Of a stretch of DNA of 64,000 bases, positions 14,255 to 25,943 are shown piece by piece. The notes under the pieces are model-generated. The model worked only from the letters and a program-made list of their open reading frames with translations, did no database searches and had not been told where the DNA came from. Position numbers and translations under genes: made by a program. Positions within the stretch are counted from its first letter, which is position 1; each line of letters starts with the position of its first letter. The DNA comes from Limnomonas spitsbergensis (taxonomy: Eukaryota; Chlorophyta; Chlorophyceae; Chlamydomonadales): assembly GCA_037349105.1 (NCBI GenBank), contig JAYJMM010000100.1, forward strand, positions 372,001-436,000. Direction: 5' to 3'.

Positions 14255-14352
14255 CTCAAGCTCTTTCATGATGTTGGCCAGCTTGATCTGAGCCTCAAGA
14301 TCCTCAACCTTCTCCGCGACCGCCCCTTTCGTATGTTTTGGAGCATGAGCAC
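14255..14352 (-). CDS. Possible coiled-coil exon
   Basis: On the minus strand an acceptor-like TGCAGCAG is followed by an open exon encoding VAEKVEDLEAQIKLANIMKE and ending at GAG|GTGACT. The heptad-like, charged composition is more protein-like than its surroundings. No neighbouring exon could be joined with confidence; the minus-strand open frame at 14,411-14,689 is a possible partner. Product unknown. Confidence 0.3.
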
Positions 14353-17300
14353 CTGCTGCAACAGAGGAACATAACAGCCGCATGAGTGCAAGAAAAGGGG
14401 AATTGGCCGGTCACGGATGATAGACAAGAGTGGCAGCCAGCAGCCGGGGGGCAGGGCCAGCAGTAAAAGTGGGTGGAAATGAGAACAAGTGAACAATTTC
14501 CATGTCATTGGCACTATCATTGGACCAGAATGGACCATCAATGCCTGTTACTTTTGGCTGCACATACTTCTCTGCCGCACATCGCACTTCATGAACTTGG
14601 ATCCACTCATGCAATGATGAGCCGGCTTTGATCGACGCTTTAGAATTTGAGATAGACCAGCCAGGACTCTGAATCACCCCTGGATCCAACTAAGGGGATG
14701 CATGTGCCTAGCAAAATGCATTCAGCCTGTGAGATTCATTGGGCCTGCCCCAAGTGAAAAATTCCGGGGACTGGGGACTGGAGAAACCAGGAACCAAAAC
14801 CAACCAGAAGAATGAAACGAACAGAGAGAACGAAAGAAAAACGACAGCACAGCAGAAGCTAGCACCACACAAACAGCAGAATCAGGAGCCAACGTCGGCA
14901 GAGCAAGGAGCATTGGCCAAATTCATATAATTTAAACCCAGGAGACAAAGTCAGAGCCAGTGAGGATCCAAGGTGGGAAGCAGGATGGAATCAGAGTTAA
15001 GACAGCCGTGAAACTATATACCCGGGCTATCCTAAACCTGCGGAGGGAGTGTCAGGTTTATTTGACCGGTGAAAAGCAGGGGAGCTGTGTGTGTCACCAC
15101 AGGTTGATTGGATCTGGGCATGTCTATACCATAAGAATAAACTGAAATAAAGGTGAATCGACATTCTCGCCCAGTGTATTCCCAGTGTACAGAAAATGCT
15201 AGATGCTATTTGATACAGTACTCACCCGCCAGTTTATTCTACTGAAATAAATCTAGAAGTGGAAAGAGCTCAAGGAATGACTGCTATTCCAAACCTGAGA
15301 TTTTATTCTTTGAAAATGAGCAACCAGCAGATCAGAGACCCTGGCTACCCTGGCCTCTTGGAACCCCTGCAGCATATTTTGAACGTGTTTGTGTCCTGGA
15401 AATGACAGGCAGATAATCCACCCATGTAGTAAACTAAATGTTGGTCTGAATGACCTGTGGGACAAGCTACATATTTCAAATTAACAATCTGTAATCAGTG
15501 CACCCTCATGATCTCCCTTCTAATAAATTATACCGATGGTCCCTACCACCCAAGCAAGTCCCTTCCCCCACAAACAACATGTATGGGGACCCTCAACAAT
15601 CAACTACGTGACTCAGAGGCAGGGGCTGCATGCTACTTGAATGAGGAGGGTGTGGACCCGGGGGGCGCCATGCAAAATGCCCATTGTGACAGATTCAAGT
15701 GCCAGCAGAAGCGAATCTCTGCTCGTATCCATCAGATCAGTCCCTAAGTTGGAAGTTGCCATGATGATCCACGACATAGCAAACAGCCGCATGGCAGCCA
15801 CCTCCTGGAAACCCTGCTGCGGCTACACCATGCCCCTCGGAACCCCATTTCAATTCATGCCTCGTATAAAACAGGTAACATAGAATAGCGACATCAGCCG
15901 CTTGGAATGGTCGTGAAGGACGTAACCCTAAATCCAGGGGTGGCCTGGCTTTCCCCCTAGTCAAAAGGAAAGTGTGGACCCTGCTTGCAGGAGATCCGCC
16001 TGCTGGTGACGCACCCCTCCCCAGATCAAAAGCTGTGAGGTGAAAGGCTGGTAATTGATTTTCTTGCATGCATTTGGTATCGTACCCAATAATCTCTAGC
16101 CAGGTGCCTCAATTCAAAATTCTTGGACATATATATTCGAGAGTCCACTCGCTCAGCCAGTATACCGTATGAAAATCCAATGCTTACCGCTGGTATCATC
16201 GAGCGTGCGCCTTGAAGGGCCACCATCGCCGGACGATGGCGACGCAGAAGTCGCTTTCGATGACACCTGCGTGTTCCGTCACAGCGCGCGGCGACGGAAG
16301 GAGCCAGGAGGGGGTCATCAGGAAAAGGATGGAGCGGAGAAATCAACAGGCAGGTTGCAGGCAGCAAATGCCGGGGTGTTAGTTCTATCTTGGATCGTCT
16401 GCATTCCAGTGATGCATCGGCAAGTAAGGCCGCTGAAGGCGTCAGCAGAGGTTTCGGCTCATAGCGTAGTAGCTGGGTGGAAGATACTTGCCTTGGGAGG
16501 CAGGGCTGCTGGGATGGGTCAACCTGTCATGGCTGGTATCGGGATGCAGCTACAGGGGATATCAAGTTGACCATGCATGCTTGCATCATGGGCTTGATGC
16601 AAGAATTGTATGTTGCCATACGAGGGCCATCATCAAGCATCATCGATGAGTACTCTACCGGCACCAGCCACCGGGCACCAGCCTTGACCAACTCCGGGCG
16701 GGCGGGGACTACCGTAGGATAGGCTATAAGGGCCGGAATGCTCGCCATGCTTAACAGTGTGTTATTTGCACGAAACCGAAGCGTCTATCGACATTGATGG
16801 CGCGGTGCGTGAGGCACTTTCAGCCATTGGAAGGGACCGACCTGCTCATCGGCTCATGCAGCAATGGTGATAAGGCCTGTGACCCTGATGTTGGCACGGT
16901 GCACAAAACCGAAGAGAACGAAACAGCGACAGGGCGAGGCGCGTGAGGCGGTTTCTGTGATTGGAAGGGACTTGCTCACCTGTTCATGATGAAGAGACGA
17001 CCTGACCCTGTTGGAAGTGGCCTTGCCGTTGAAGCAGCTGCCGATCAGACGCTTGATCATCGTAGTAATATGACGTGCGCGAGTATGTAATGCTTGAAAC
17101 TGGAGTGAAATTAGGAAGGGGCGTCCTTTGCATTGCTGGGTCGGTTAATATGGTCTACGGTATGTTGTACCCACGCACGCATTACGCACTAGTAGTACTT
17201 AACTGACGACACTGCTGCGCGCGACGTTTGCGTCTGCTGCATGAGTGTATGCATGTAGGGCTTTGGCAATGCGTCAATTGCAATACTTGCGAGCAAGTCC

Positions 17301-17819
17301 ATACCGTATGCATGGCACATACGAATGTCTGAGACACTGATGACTGGGGTAGTTACATGGATGCCACATGGCCAGCAAATTGCCATGCAAATAACATGCT
17401 GTGCAAGGGCGCGCACTCGTCAGGAGCATATCAACAAGGTGTGGCAGGCCAGGGCGGGTGTGTGGTTGGGAGACATACATTGCTGATCGGCAGTACTTCA
17501 TTAATATGGATGTGAGACCACTTTCAGTGGGCCGCCCCACGCCCCACGCACCGTTGCATGCAACAAGCCCGACTGGGACCAAACCTGGCGTAGCCGACAG
17601 CCGGCGGCCCAGAGAACGGCATGCCCTGCTTGAGGCCTAAGATTGCTCCCTAGTCACCCAGAGGCCAGACCTGCCCCCACCCCCTGTCCCCCATGTACGC
17701 AGCGCTGTAATTGCGGCCTCTTTCGAGGCGGACATACACGTGGGGCGTCCACGTGACGCAGCATCTGGTGGACGAGGACCTCATGAGCGCACCACGATTG
17801 CGGCTAAGGAGCAAGGAGG

Positions 17820-18295
17820 GTCTAGGTTTTAGGATTGACAAATTGCGGGTCTTGGGGTTAGGGTTCAAAAATGCAGGTCTAGGGGTTAGGGTTAACAAAC
17901 CGCATAATGTCTGACAGGGGTTAGGGTTAAGCAAGCACATATCTAGGTTTTCGGGTTAGAGACCTGAAGGTTACAAGGGGTTTAGTGTTCATGTTGTCAA
18001 GGCACAGGTTTCAGGTTTCAGGATCTACAAGTTTAACTTTTAAGGTTGAGGCCTCAGATTGCCTCCCCACCCCTTCAATGTAAACAGTTAGGGTCAAGGG
18101 CCTTTCCCATCCGGCTGTAATAGTGTTTAGAGCTTTGTCCGCTAGGGTTAAGGATTTTTCCCGCCAGGTTCTAATGTTTTGGGCTTTGTCCATTACCAGG
18201 GTTTAGGGCCCTTTCTGCCAAGTTTAGTGTTTACAGCTTTGCCCGACAGGGTTAGGTGTTTAGGGCCTTGCCCGTTACGGTTTAAGATCAACATC
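17820..18295. repeat. Degenerate telomere-like tract
   Basis: Repeated words such as GGGGTTAGGGTT, GGTTAGGGTTAAG and GGGTTTAGGGCC are scattered through about 475 bp, giving a degraded interstitial TTTAGGG-like tract. Similar CCCTAA/CCCTGAA words fill the introns near 50,290-50,890 and 59,760-60,180. Confidence 0.6.
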
Positions 18296-19533
18296 TCAGG
18301 ACGAACCCTACATTACTCCCCAGTCACCCAGAAGCCAGACCCGCCCCCCCCTCCTTTCTTTCTCTTTTGTGGGCGGGCTTTTTGTGCTCCTATTGCTTTC
18401 TATCCATTGTTGGCTTTTGCTGAGTTGAGGGCTCAGATGTGGACGGGCTGGGGCATCTTTAGACTTCCTATCGGGGTGGTATTTGCAGGGGCTCGCTCTA
18501 GCCGTCTTTTCGTCTGCTGGCGTGACTGAGCTTTGTTTTTAAGGAGAGCCCAGAGGTGTAACGTCATTAACTAGCAGCATGGCAGATGTTTGTTTGTGCA
18601 CAAATGTACGGGTGCGGCGGTAACCATGACCGACACTAGAGTCCGATGTGTTGTTTAAGCTTACTAGTTTACTGCTTTTCTTAAGCCGTCTTGGGGGGCA
18701 GGTTTTTCTACCCCCTTTTTTCTCTCTTGCTTTCTTCTTGCAAACTTGTGAGGGGGGCGGGAATATTCCGGGCTGCCTTTTCCTTTTTGTGGAGGGGGAT
18801 GCGGGGGGGGATATTCCTCATTTGTGTTTTTTCTCCTCTTTCCATTTTTCCTCTTCCCTTGAGTTCCTTTTATTTTCTCCCAAGGGCACAGCTGGGCGCC
18901 CACGCACGCGGCCAAGCCTTTTTAAAGCAGGGCCCAGGGGTGTAATGTCATTGAGTCGACGGAGTCCGATGGTGTTGTGGCCAGCAACATGAGTAGTCAA
19001 CTTGCAAGAACATTGAAATGCCTTCAAGAACAAAATGACTCAATCAATCCATAGCTCCCTAAAGAGCGTCTACTTAGCAGTGATGTAACTCATCATGTCC
19101 GACTCCTGCACGGCCAAGCATCGCAGTAGATTATTGCGACAACAGCAAAATACAATATAAGCCCGTCCATACAGCCCTCCCAACAAAAGCAGAGAAGCTA
19201 CACTGAGACCAGGAAACCGGTGCATTTAAAAGAAACCGACAAAACTGCAGAGGCACACACACACACAAACACATGCAGCATAACATGTTATTAGGCCCAA
19301 CCCTGCTCCCCTCCGCAAGTCAAACACCATGCTCGTCTCTTCATGCCTCCACCACGCAGCATGCATCCACTTGGCAGGCAACAGCTTGCGTCCACTGATT
19401 ATAATGTCCATTAATGAGCAAAAATCCATTTCGGGATTTCAGTGCAAGCTAGAGCTTTGCTTTTTGAAGTATAGAGAGGCGAAGCTGTAGATGGATAGTA
19501 GCCTTGACACCACTGACTTTCGTTTCAGGTGCC

Positions 19534-19668
19534 TCAATCCTCATAGTCAAGTCCGTCCTCCCCATCCATTGTGTCGTCAATATACTCGTCCGTCTCGATG
19601 CCGCCACCGAACATGGCGCCGTGCGCCTTCCGGGCCTCCTCGAGCAACTTCTTGACAGCTTCAATGCT
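19534..19668 (-). CDS. SnRK2-like kinase, terminal exon
   Basis: Minus strand. The acceptor CCTTTAG is followed by 44 codons and a TGA stop. The exon opens with SIEAVKKLLEEARKAHGAMF and ends in an acidic tail (DEYIDDTMDGEDGLDYED). Plant SnRK2 kinases carry a regulatory helix of the form S-(I/V)-E-x-(I/V)-x-x-(I/L)-(I/L)-x-E-A-R after the kinase domain, followed by an acidic patch. The match in order and composition is good, but the call is by memory of the family, not alignment. The exon joins in phase 0 to the exon at 19,895-19,951. Confidence 0.65.
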   Translation of the reverse strand, partial: SIEAVKKLLEEARKAHGAMFGGGIETDEYIDDTMDGEDGLDYED

Positions 19669-19894
19669 CTAAAGGACGTTGTTTGCAAAATAGGGAGGAC
19701 TTCGGGTCAAGGGTTGCAGTCCATTGCATGTAGTCGCAACCTCAAAAAGTGACCAACATAAAACATCATGACATTTCATTAATTCTTTATTTAGTGCTCA
19801 CCAGAACATCAAGAGAATGCATTGGGGATTCAGAAGGGCGGCCAACACTGGGCAATACGTGACCAAAGCATGACCGGCCATGATTGACTCGTAC

Positions 19895-19951
19895 CTGCAT
19901 CCCCTCAGGCACTGGATGTGGCCGCATGTTCATCTCAATCACTCCGGTGGC
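19895..19951 (-). CDS. SnRK2-like kinase, penultimate exon
   Basis: Minus strand, 19 codons (ATGVIEMNMRPHPVPEGMQ) between the acceptor GGTCAG and the donor GTACGA. It joins the terminal exon in phase 0. The G-x-x-E-M-N pattern is what usually follows the kinase domain in SnRK2-like proteins. Upstream lies a tandem array whose units repeat this exon's acceptor and first bases. The join to the exon at 21,254-21,389 is out of phase, so at least one small exon (expected to encode the HPW motif) is missing or unseen. Confidence 0.5.
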
Positions 19952-21150
19952 CTGACCTAGTGTGATCAGCATCCCCTCCCTCTTTAAGCCCCTGTGGCCT
20001 GACCTAGTGTGATCAGCCCCCCCCTCCCTACGCACCTCTGGCTTGACCTAGTGTGATCAGCCCCCCCCCTCCCTACGCACCTCTGGCTTGACCTAGTGTG
20101 ATCAGCACCCCCCTCCCTCTCTAAGCCCCGGTGGCCTGACCTAGTGTGATCAGCACCCCCCTCCCTCTCTAAGCCCCTGTGGCCTGACCTAGTGTGATCA
20201 GCATCCCCTCCCTCTCTAAGCCCCTGTTGCCTGACCTAGTGTGATCAACACCCCCCTCCCTCTCTAAGCCCCTGTGGCCTGACCTAGTGTGATCAGCATC
20301 CCCTCCCTCTCTAAGCCCCTGTTGCCTGACCTAGTGTGATCAGCACCCCCCTCCCTCTTTAAGCCCCTGTGGCCTGTCCTAGTGTGCTCAGCCCCCCCCC
20401 CCTCTCTTAGCCCATGTGGCCTGACCTAGTGTGCTCAGCCACAACCCTCTATAAGCCCCTGTGGCCTGACATAGTGTGATCAGCATCCCCTTCCCTCTTT
20501 AAGGCCCTGTGGCCTTACCTAGTGTGATCAGCATCCCCTCCCTCCCTATGCCCCTGTGGCCTGACCTAGTGTGCTCAGCCCCCCCCCCCTCTCTTAGCCC
20601 CTGTGGCCTGTCCTAGTGTGATCATCACCCCCACTCCCACCCCTCTAAGCCCCTGTGGCCTGTCCTAGTGTGCTCAGCCCCCCCCCCCCCCTCTCTTAGC
20701 CCCTGTGGCCTGACCTAGTGTGATCAGCATCCCCTCCCTCCCTAAGCCCCTGTGGCCTGACCTAGTGTGCTCAGCCCCCCCCCCCCCCCTCTTTAAGCCC
20801 CTGTGGCCTGTCCTAGTGTGCTCAGCCCCCCTCCCCCCCCTCTCTTAGCCCCTGTGGCCTGACCTAGTGAGATCATCACCCCCACTCCCACCCCTCTAAG
20901 CCCCTGTGGCCTGTCCTAGTGTGCTCCCCCCCCCCCCCCCTATTAGCCCCTGTGGCCTGACCTAGTGTGATCAGCCCCAACCCTCTCTAAGCCCCTGTGG
21001 CCTGACCTAGTGTGCTCAGCCCCAACCCTCTCTAAGCCCCTGTGGCCTGTCCTTGTGTGCTCAGCACCCCATCCCACCCCCACCCATTTAAGCCCTTGAG
21101 GCCTGTCCTAGTGTGCTCAGCCCCCCCCTCTCTCTAAGCCCCACCCCTTT
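19952..21150. repeat. Tandem array in the SnRK2-like intron
   Basis: About 21 units, mostly 46-62 bp, contain GGCCTGACCTAGTGTGATCAG and a C-rich spacer ending in TAAGCCCCTGT (plus strand). Read on the minus strand, each unit ends in CACTAGGTCAG|GCCACAGGGG, which resembles the true acceptor of the exon at 19,895-19,951 (CTAGGTCAG|GCCACCGGAG). The array therefore looks like repeated copies of that acceptor. It also contains poly-C runs. Confidence 0.85.
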
Positions 21151-21253
21151 ACCCCTCAGTAATATCCTCCAATCGGACCCTTCACCCAGCCAGAAGCCTA
21201 AACATTTAACAAATTACCACCCACCCATCCAACTGACCCCAACCATGTCTCAC

Positions 21254-21389
21254 CAAGGGGCCTGAAGGTTTCCTGGATGGAGAGACACTTGGTGGGATAT
21301 GTTACCAGGATCTTGGCCATGAGGTCCTTGCAGTCCTCTGCAGAGATCTTAAGGTTGGCCGGGACTTTGTAGTCCACATGAAGGATCCG
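21254..21389 (-). CDS. SnRK2-like kinase, C-lobe exon
   Basis: Minus strand, between ACACCCGCAG and the donor GTGAGA. It encodes RILHVDYKVPANLKISAEDC followed by KDLMAKILVTYPTKCLSIQE. This is the C-lobe segment that in SnRK kinases reads R-I-L-x-V-x-Y-x-V-P ... C-x-x-L-x-x-(R/K)-I-L-V-x-x-P-x-x-R-x-(S/T)-I-x-E. The usual Asp before Pro is Tyr here, and the conserved Arg after it is Cys, which suggests decay. It joins the upstream exon (21,912-21,963) in phase 0 as KMIQ|RIL. Confidence 0.75.
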
Positions 21390-21911
21390 CTGCGGGTGTT
21401 CCAGAGAGTGCAGCAGAGACGTATAGTGCTTTATTATGTACAAGATCTTGAGGTTGGAAGGGACTGACCTGTCAGTCCTCATGGAGGATCAGAGGAAGGA
21501 GACAAGAGGGAGGAAAGGAAGGAGAGACGTGCGTCATGCCGACTGATAGCTTTCATTCATATTCGAGATGTTGAGGTTCAGAAGTTTTTTTCTTGTCCAC
21601 ATAAAGGGTCACCTGCAGAATGCAGAGTACGGGATTGAGGAGGAGCAGCGGACATATCATGTTTTAGTCTGTACTAGACAGACTGAAAGGTGATGAGCTC
21701 GTACAGGACCTCAGACTCCGCAAGGATGATCCACTGCAAAAGAAGAGAACAAGAGTGCAACATATTTCCAAATATGTGTTCCTTGTACTAGACAAGCTCT
21801 GGAAGGCGGCTGGATGAACACCACAAGGCTAATGGGGAACACAACCTGGGCTGTCAAGGAAATCCACTCCCAATCCACTCTCTAATCTCAAACCAGCAAA
21901 TCCGTCCCCAC

Positions 21912-21963
21912 CTGGATCATCTTCTGTAGCTTCTGGGGGTCGGACTTGTCATCAGGACGCTCT
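21912..21963 (-). pseudogene. SnRK2-like kinase exon, truncated at its 5' end
   Basis: Minus strand. It encodes ERPDDKSDPQKLQKMIQ before the donor GTGGGG. This is the segment following Y-P-F in SnRK2 kinases, with F-E-x-P-x-D ... K-x-I-x-R-I-L. Homology stops at about 21,963, exactly where the duplicated ABCG 5' segment begins. The ATP-binding and catalytic exons are absent upstream, so this gene copy lacks its N-lobe and is very probably non-functional. Confidence 0.6.
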
Positions 21964-22345
21964 AGGTGTGACATACCTCCGTGACGCACCCCTCGCCTGT
22001 CCGTCCTAGTGACGCTCCGTAAGGCAGTGAGCCCGCTGCACTATTAAGCGATTCACAATTTACTTCTTATACACCAATTGTTTCCTGAAACTTGAAGCCC
22101 GCATCTTGAGACGTTGGGGCGTTGTCGGGAGGACCCCCCCGCATATCCCGCCCTCGGCCCTTCCAATCGACATGGCGACTCGTCATGAGAATTCAGCGTC
22201 AGGATGTTATACACAATTCGCAGCGTTGATGCTCCTTATGCTTGCCGGACGTGCGTTGGCGGACCCCACAAGTGATCCAGACGACATTGCCAAAAGTAAA
22301 CATCGCCTCGCTGGCACCAGATTTTGGCCCCCCTCATGCCACGAG
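21964..22345 (+). pseudogene. Partial copy A of the ABCG 5' region and signal-peptide exon
   Basis: It matches 37,403-37,790, starting at TGTGACATACCTCCGTGACG and including the ATG (22,171), the signal peptide (core FAALMLLMLAGRALADP) and KSKHRL. A one-base insertion in the C run after TTTTGG shifts the frame. Similarity ends after CACGAGTATCAT. The frame then runs on through unrelated sequence to a stop at 22,541-22,543. No EGF exon follows directly. A duplicated, broken first exon. Confidence 0.8.
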
Positions 22346-22497
22346 TATCATGGATCAATGCTTGACTGCTTGTGCAGCAAAGAGTGCACACATGTGAGAG
22401 CTCGAGAGCGCCTATTCGGTGACTTGAGGCGGTGCCTTGTGCTCTTAAGTATCCCCAAGACGCAATCAACCCAGCCTATCGATGCTGAAGGTGTGGA

Positions 22498-23440
22498 ACG
22501 TGTGACATACCTCCGTGACGCACCCCTCGCCTGTCCGTCCTAGTGACGCTCCGTAAGGCAGTGAGCCCGCTGCACTATTAAGCGATTCACAATTTACTTC
22601 TTATACACCAATTGTTTCCTGAAACTTGAAGCCCGCATCTTGAGACGTTGGGGCGTTGTCGGGAGGACCCCCCCGCATATCCCGCCCTCGGCCCTTCCAA
22701 TCGACATGGCGACTCATCATGAGAATTCAGATTTTGGCCCCCCTCATGCCACGAGTATCATCCTCGATACTTTTATTGATTACCCATCATCTTCGCCTCG
22801 CCCGTGAGTGGCACTGAGCTGAGCTACTGCCCCTCCACGCATATTCCCCCTCCAGTCTGTCGCGTCAGCGTTCTGGCGAAGGATCCCCTCTGCCGGAACG
22901 GCGGATACCTGCGAGCAGAGAACCACACGGAAGAGCCCACAAATTGCGGGGACTGCATCTGCCCTGCAGGCTGGGATGGGCCTACATGCTCATGTGAGGG
23001 TCCCATACCAGTTCCCAACTGGTACCTAGCCTTCCCCTCTCATCCTCTATGAATCCCTTCCTTGCGCATGGGAGGGGCTGCAGGAGCTTTTTCAATTTTC
23101 AAAATACCTACTGTACTTGCAGAGATCTGGCTGAGGTGCTGCACTGATTCCATCATGCACGTGCACCACCAGCACCGAGACAGAAACACCCGTGCATGCT
23201 GATCTTGCCTGCATGGTGGGATTTTTGAACTGTGCCGGCCACCTTGCCGCGCCCTGTGGAAACTAAGGGTACACGTGCACTATCAGCACTGAGGCATAAA
23301 TTTCCATGTATGACACGGTGACATATCAAACGTTCCGGACAGGATGCTGTGCCCTGTGGACACAAAGCAACCAGAAGGCCTTCCTTCTACTCGTTCCTTA
23401 AAAGGATAGTCAAGTGTTGGATAGACCAGTGCATTCATAG
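22498..23440 (+). pseudogene. Partial copy B of the ABCG 5' region, with EGF exon
   Basis: It matches 37,398-38,468: leader, ATG (22,706), donor GTGAGTG, the EGF-like exon (LCRNGGYL ... [12 protein letters not shown]) and much of intron 2. A segment covering the signal peptide (equivalent to about 37,639-37,762) is missing between two CAG trinucleotides. Together with the C-run indel this leaves the frame open but without a signal peptide. Compared with the intact gene it also has an in-frame 3-base insertion before CCATCATC. No further ABCG exons follow, so this is a truncated copy. Confidence 0.8.
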
Positions 23441-23641
23441 GACAACGACGCACATGGCTCCAGAGCACTTTGACGGTGGCCAGGTGAGCATCTCACATCA
23501 AGCAGGACTGATCTAGCTAATCTAGCTAGAATGCATCCATGACGGCATGCAGCTCTGGCATGCACCTTCAACCACTTACTCCACCCACATCATGATGCTT
23601 AATAAATCAGAACTAAATTCCTCTCACCCCCATCTCATTCC

Positions 23642-24157
23642 GTGAGTAGTGTCAAAATTATGGACACCTTGGCCTACGGGCGCATGCTGGCGGCCATTCT
23701 CAACGGGCACGAGCAGCCATTTGAGGATGTGATGCTGGCGTACATGGCAGTCATGCCAGCTCTCACTAAGGCTCAGGCGTGCACGCTGATCGAGAATGAG
23801 ATAAGGGCAGGCAGGGCACCCATCCTCAACCTCAACCCGGTGAGGCTGCTCCGGTTCGGCGTTCCGGGGGGGGCCTTATCAGACCTGATCTACGAGTGCA
23901 TCCATCCGGACGCCACCCAGCAGCCCAGCATGGACGACGTGGAGGTGTGCCTGTACAACATCTACGCAGACATGCTGTCTGCTGCAAACACAGCAGCGGT
24001 CTTCTTGCCCATGCCGCTCCTTCTGTTTCTGCAGCAACCAGCCCCAACCCCAATTCGTCAGATTGCCGTTGGGCAGCCGGCCCTGGCCCTGCACGCTCCT
24101 GCCGCCTGCCCGGCTCTGGCTCTGCTGGCTCATGCTGCCGGCCCAGCTATTGCTTAG
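23642..24157 (+). pseudogene. Protein-kinase C-lobe fragment with Ala/Pro tail
   Basis: The frame encodes DTLAYGRMLAAILNGHEQPF and later SDLIYECIHPDATQQPSMDD. These correspond to the last exon of the kinase gene at 32.1-35.7 kb (DVLAFGRLFAAALSG ... RCCIDRDASQRPSMAD). The two are clearly related but diverged, unlike the nearly identical ABCG copies beside them. There is no good acceptor at the start of the open frame and no N-lobe, HRD-type or DFG-type exon nearby. The C-terminal ~50 residues are Ala/Pro/Leu-rich low complexity, paralleling the repeat tail of the intact gene. Probably a remnant; a gene with unseen exons is possible. Confidence 0.6.
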
Positions 24158-24544
24158 CGCGCTCCTGCCGCCTGCCCGTCTCCGGCTCTGCACGCTCCTG
24201 CCATGTCCCCGGCTCCGGCTCCGGCCCCAGCTGCGTGCATGGCTCTGTCGCCACATGCCCACATGCAGTGTGGCCGGCCCTGGTTTTGTAAGCACCTGCA
24301 CTACGCCAAGGTGTAATTCTGACTCCTCTTGATCCGCACCCAGCCTTGGATCTGTCAGCCCAGGTTCTGTGCCTAGTTTGAATTCTGCTCATTGCGGATC
24401 TGCGGCCGACCGGCTTTCTGCCGTCTCGGGTTCAGTCAGTAGTTGGCTCTAGTCTGGATGGCTGAATATGCTGCCCGATGATCCGGTTCTGCCGCCGGCC
24501 GGGGTGCCAATGTCTCTGTGTGTTCCGTGGCCCGCTCCCGGCCC

Positions 24545-24835
24545 AAAGCTGGATGGTACTACTACTGATTTGTTTACTACGTGTCCAGCTGAATGGTACT
24601 ACCGATTCGACTACTGTCTGTCATTGGAGAAGCGTATCCGGATTGTGCTACCCGGTGAATACGGATTCGATTACTATCTGTCCAGCCAGATGCCTGGTAT
24701 TACTTATGTATTCGTTTACTATCTATCCAATAGATAGAACTGTATGCAGATTATTAGCTTTCTATCCATCCAAATGGACGGTACTACAGATTCGCTTACT
24801 ATCCATCCAAATAATGGTAGTGCTACAAATGCCCT
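24545..24835. repeat. Degenerate ~40-bp tandem repeat
   Basis: About six diverged units share the pattern ATGGTACTAC...GATTCG.TTACTATCTGTCCA. The array sits directly after the kinase fragment and may be 3' flank. No function is evident. Confidence 0.6.
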
Positions 24836-25943
24836 AGCCATACGGTCTATAGTTTGCCCAATTTGCCTAAAATGAGCGGTATTAAATACTATTTTCTTGC
24901 CATTGGGGTCATTGTTGGCATGACATTACGTGTTTTGACTATGTTTTGGTTCGGCCTACGCTTCCAAGGGTGTTCGCATGCCACAGCAAGGACGCTGATG
25001 CTCGTAGAGTAATGGGGGGAGCAACGCTGGTGTTCAGAGCAAAGGAGTGCACCCTGTGTTATGTTAGCACTGGGTTGCGGCACCATTGTTCAGAGCACCA
25101 CGGGGCGATTCCCAAGTTCAAAAAAGCAGCAGGCGGCCAGGCTGACCCTAGTGAACCCATCCTTGAACCAGGTGACCAAAATGTGGCCAAGATCGTTTGT
25201 GTGTGCATTATGTGCCCTGATGGTACAAAGTATTGTGACCCGTGATTGGAAGGTACATTGATAATAATGTTCGCAGCCGGATAAGAGTTTTTTTATGTGG
25301 TTTGCCTTATGAAGTTTGAGGCTGGACGCCCAGTTACCCTTGCACCATGCCGTGAAGCAAAGGCTGCTGGGCCTTGAACGTTTACTTCGTCTGTAAATAA
25401 AGACTGAGTCCCTAGGGAGGGGTAGCACCTCTGAAATTCGTGTTGATGAAACCAAGCAGTGTGTAACCAGTTAATTGGACCCACAAAATGTCCCTGCCAC
25501 TCTGACATGTCTTTGTAAAGTCAGGAAATATCTGGACTGGTCAAGGTAGAATATTTGCCAGTTGTCCAACGACCCGCATGCCCCTGTTGCATGCCTAGGG
25601 ACCCACTTGTTCACAGGCTGGGGTAAGAGACCAAGCAATACCGTAAGCAATGAAATCCTGCATCCTCAGCCTGTGAAAACTCAGGCCCAGCTTCGAGCTT
25701 GCAGCGCCTTTTTTTTGAAGGTGTCGGCCTTTTGTTACACATGAAAATGGCTGGATGGATCGCAGGCAATGTCATGGCCACACCACCAGCAGGCAATTTA
25801 TAGAGATTTGAGACCTCGACCGAGATTTTAAAAAGCAGATGGATCTCTTTGGTGGAAGTTGCTTCAATTTCAAACGGTTGTGATGTACACTGGTACTGAA
25901 GAGGCCACACGAATCATGTGTTGAAGCCGTGACACAGAAGCAA

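Larger units (their letters stand above)
14086..19440. other. Gene-poor transition region
   Basis: After the satellite decays I find no open frame with convincing codon pattern, motif or splice chain, apart from the weak minus-strand exon near 14,300. The open frames of 60-133 codons between 15.2 and 17.6 kb overlap each other on both strands and look random. 18,330-18,960 contains two T/C-rich stretches with CTTTTTGTGG-type similarity. Nothing further is supported. Confidence 0.5.

Noticed and set aside
16169..16570. 133-codon plus-strand frame
   Set aside because: Overlapped by frames on the opposite strand; no motif, splice chain or biased composition.
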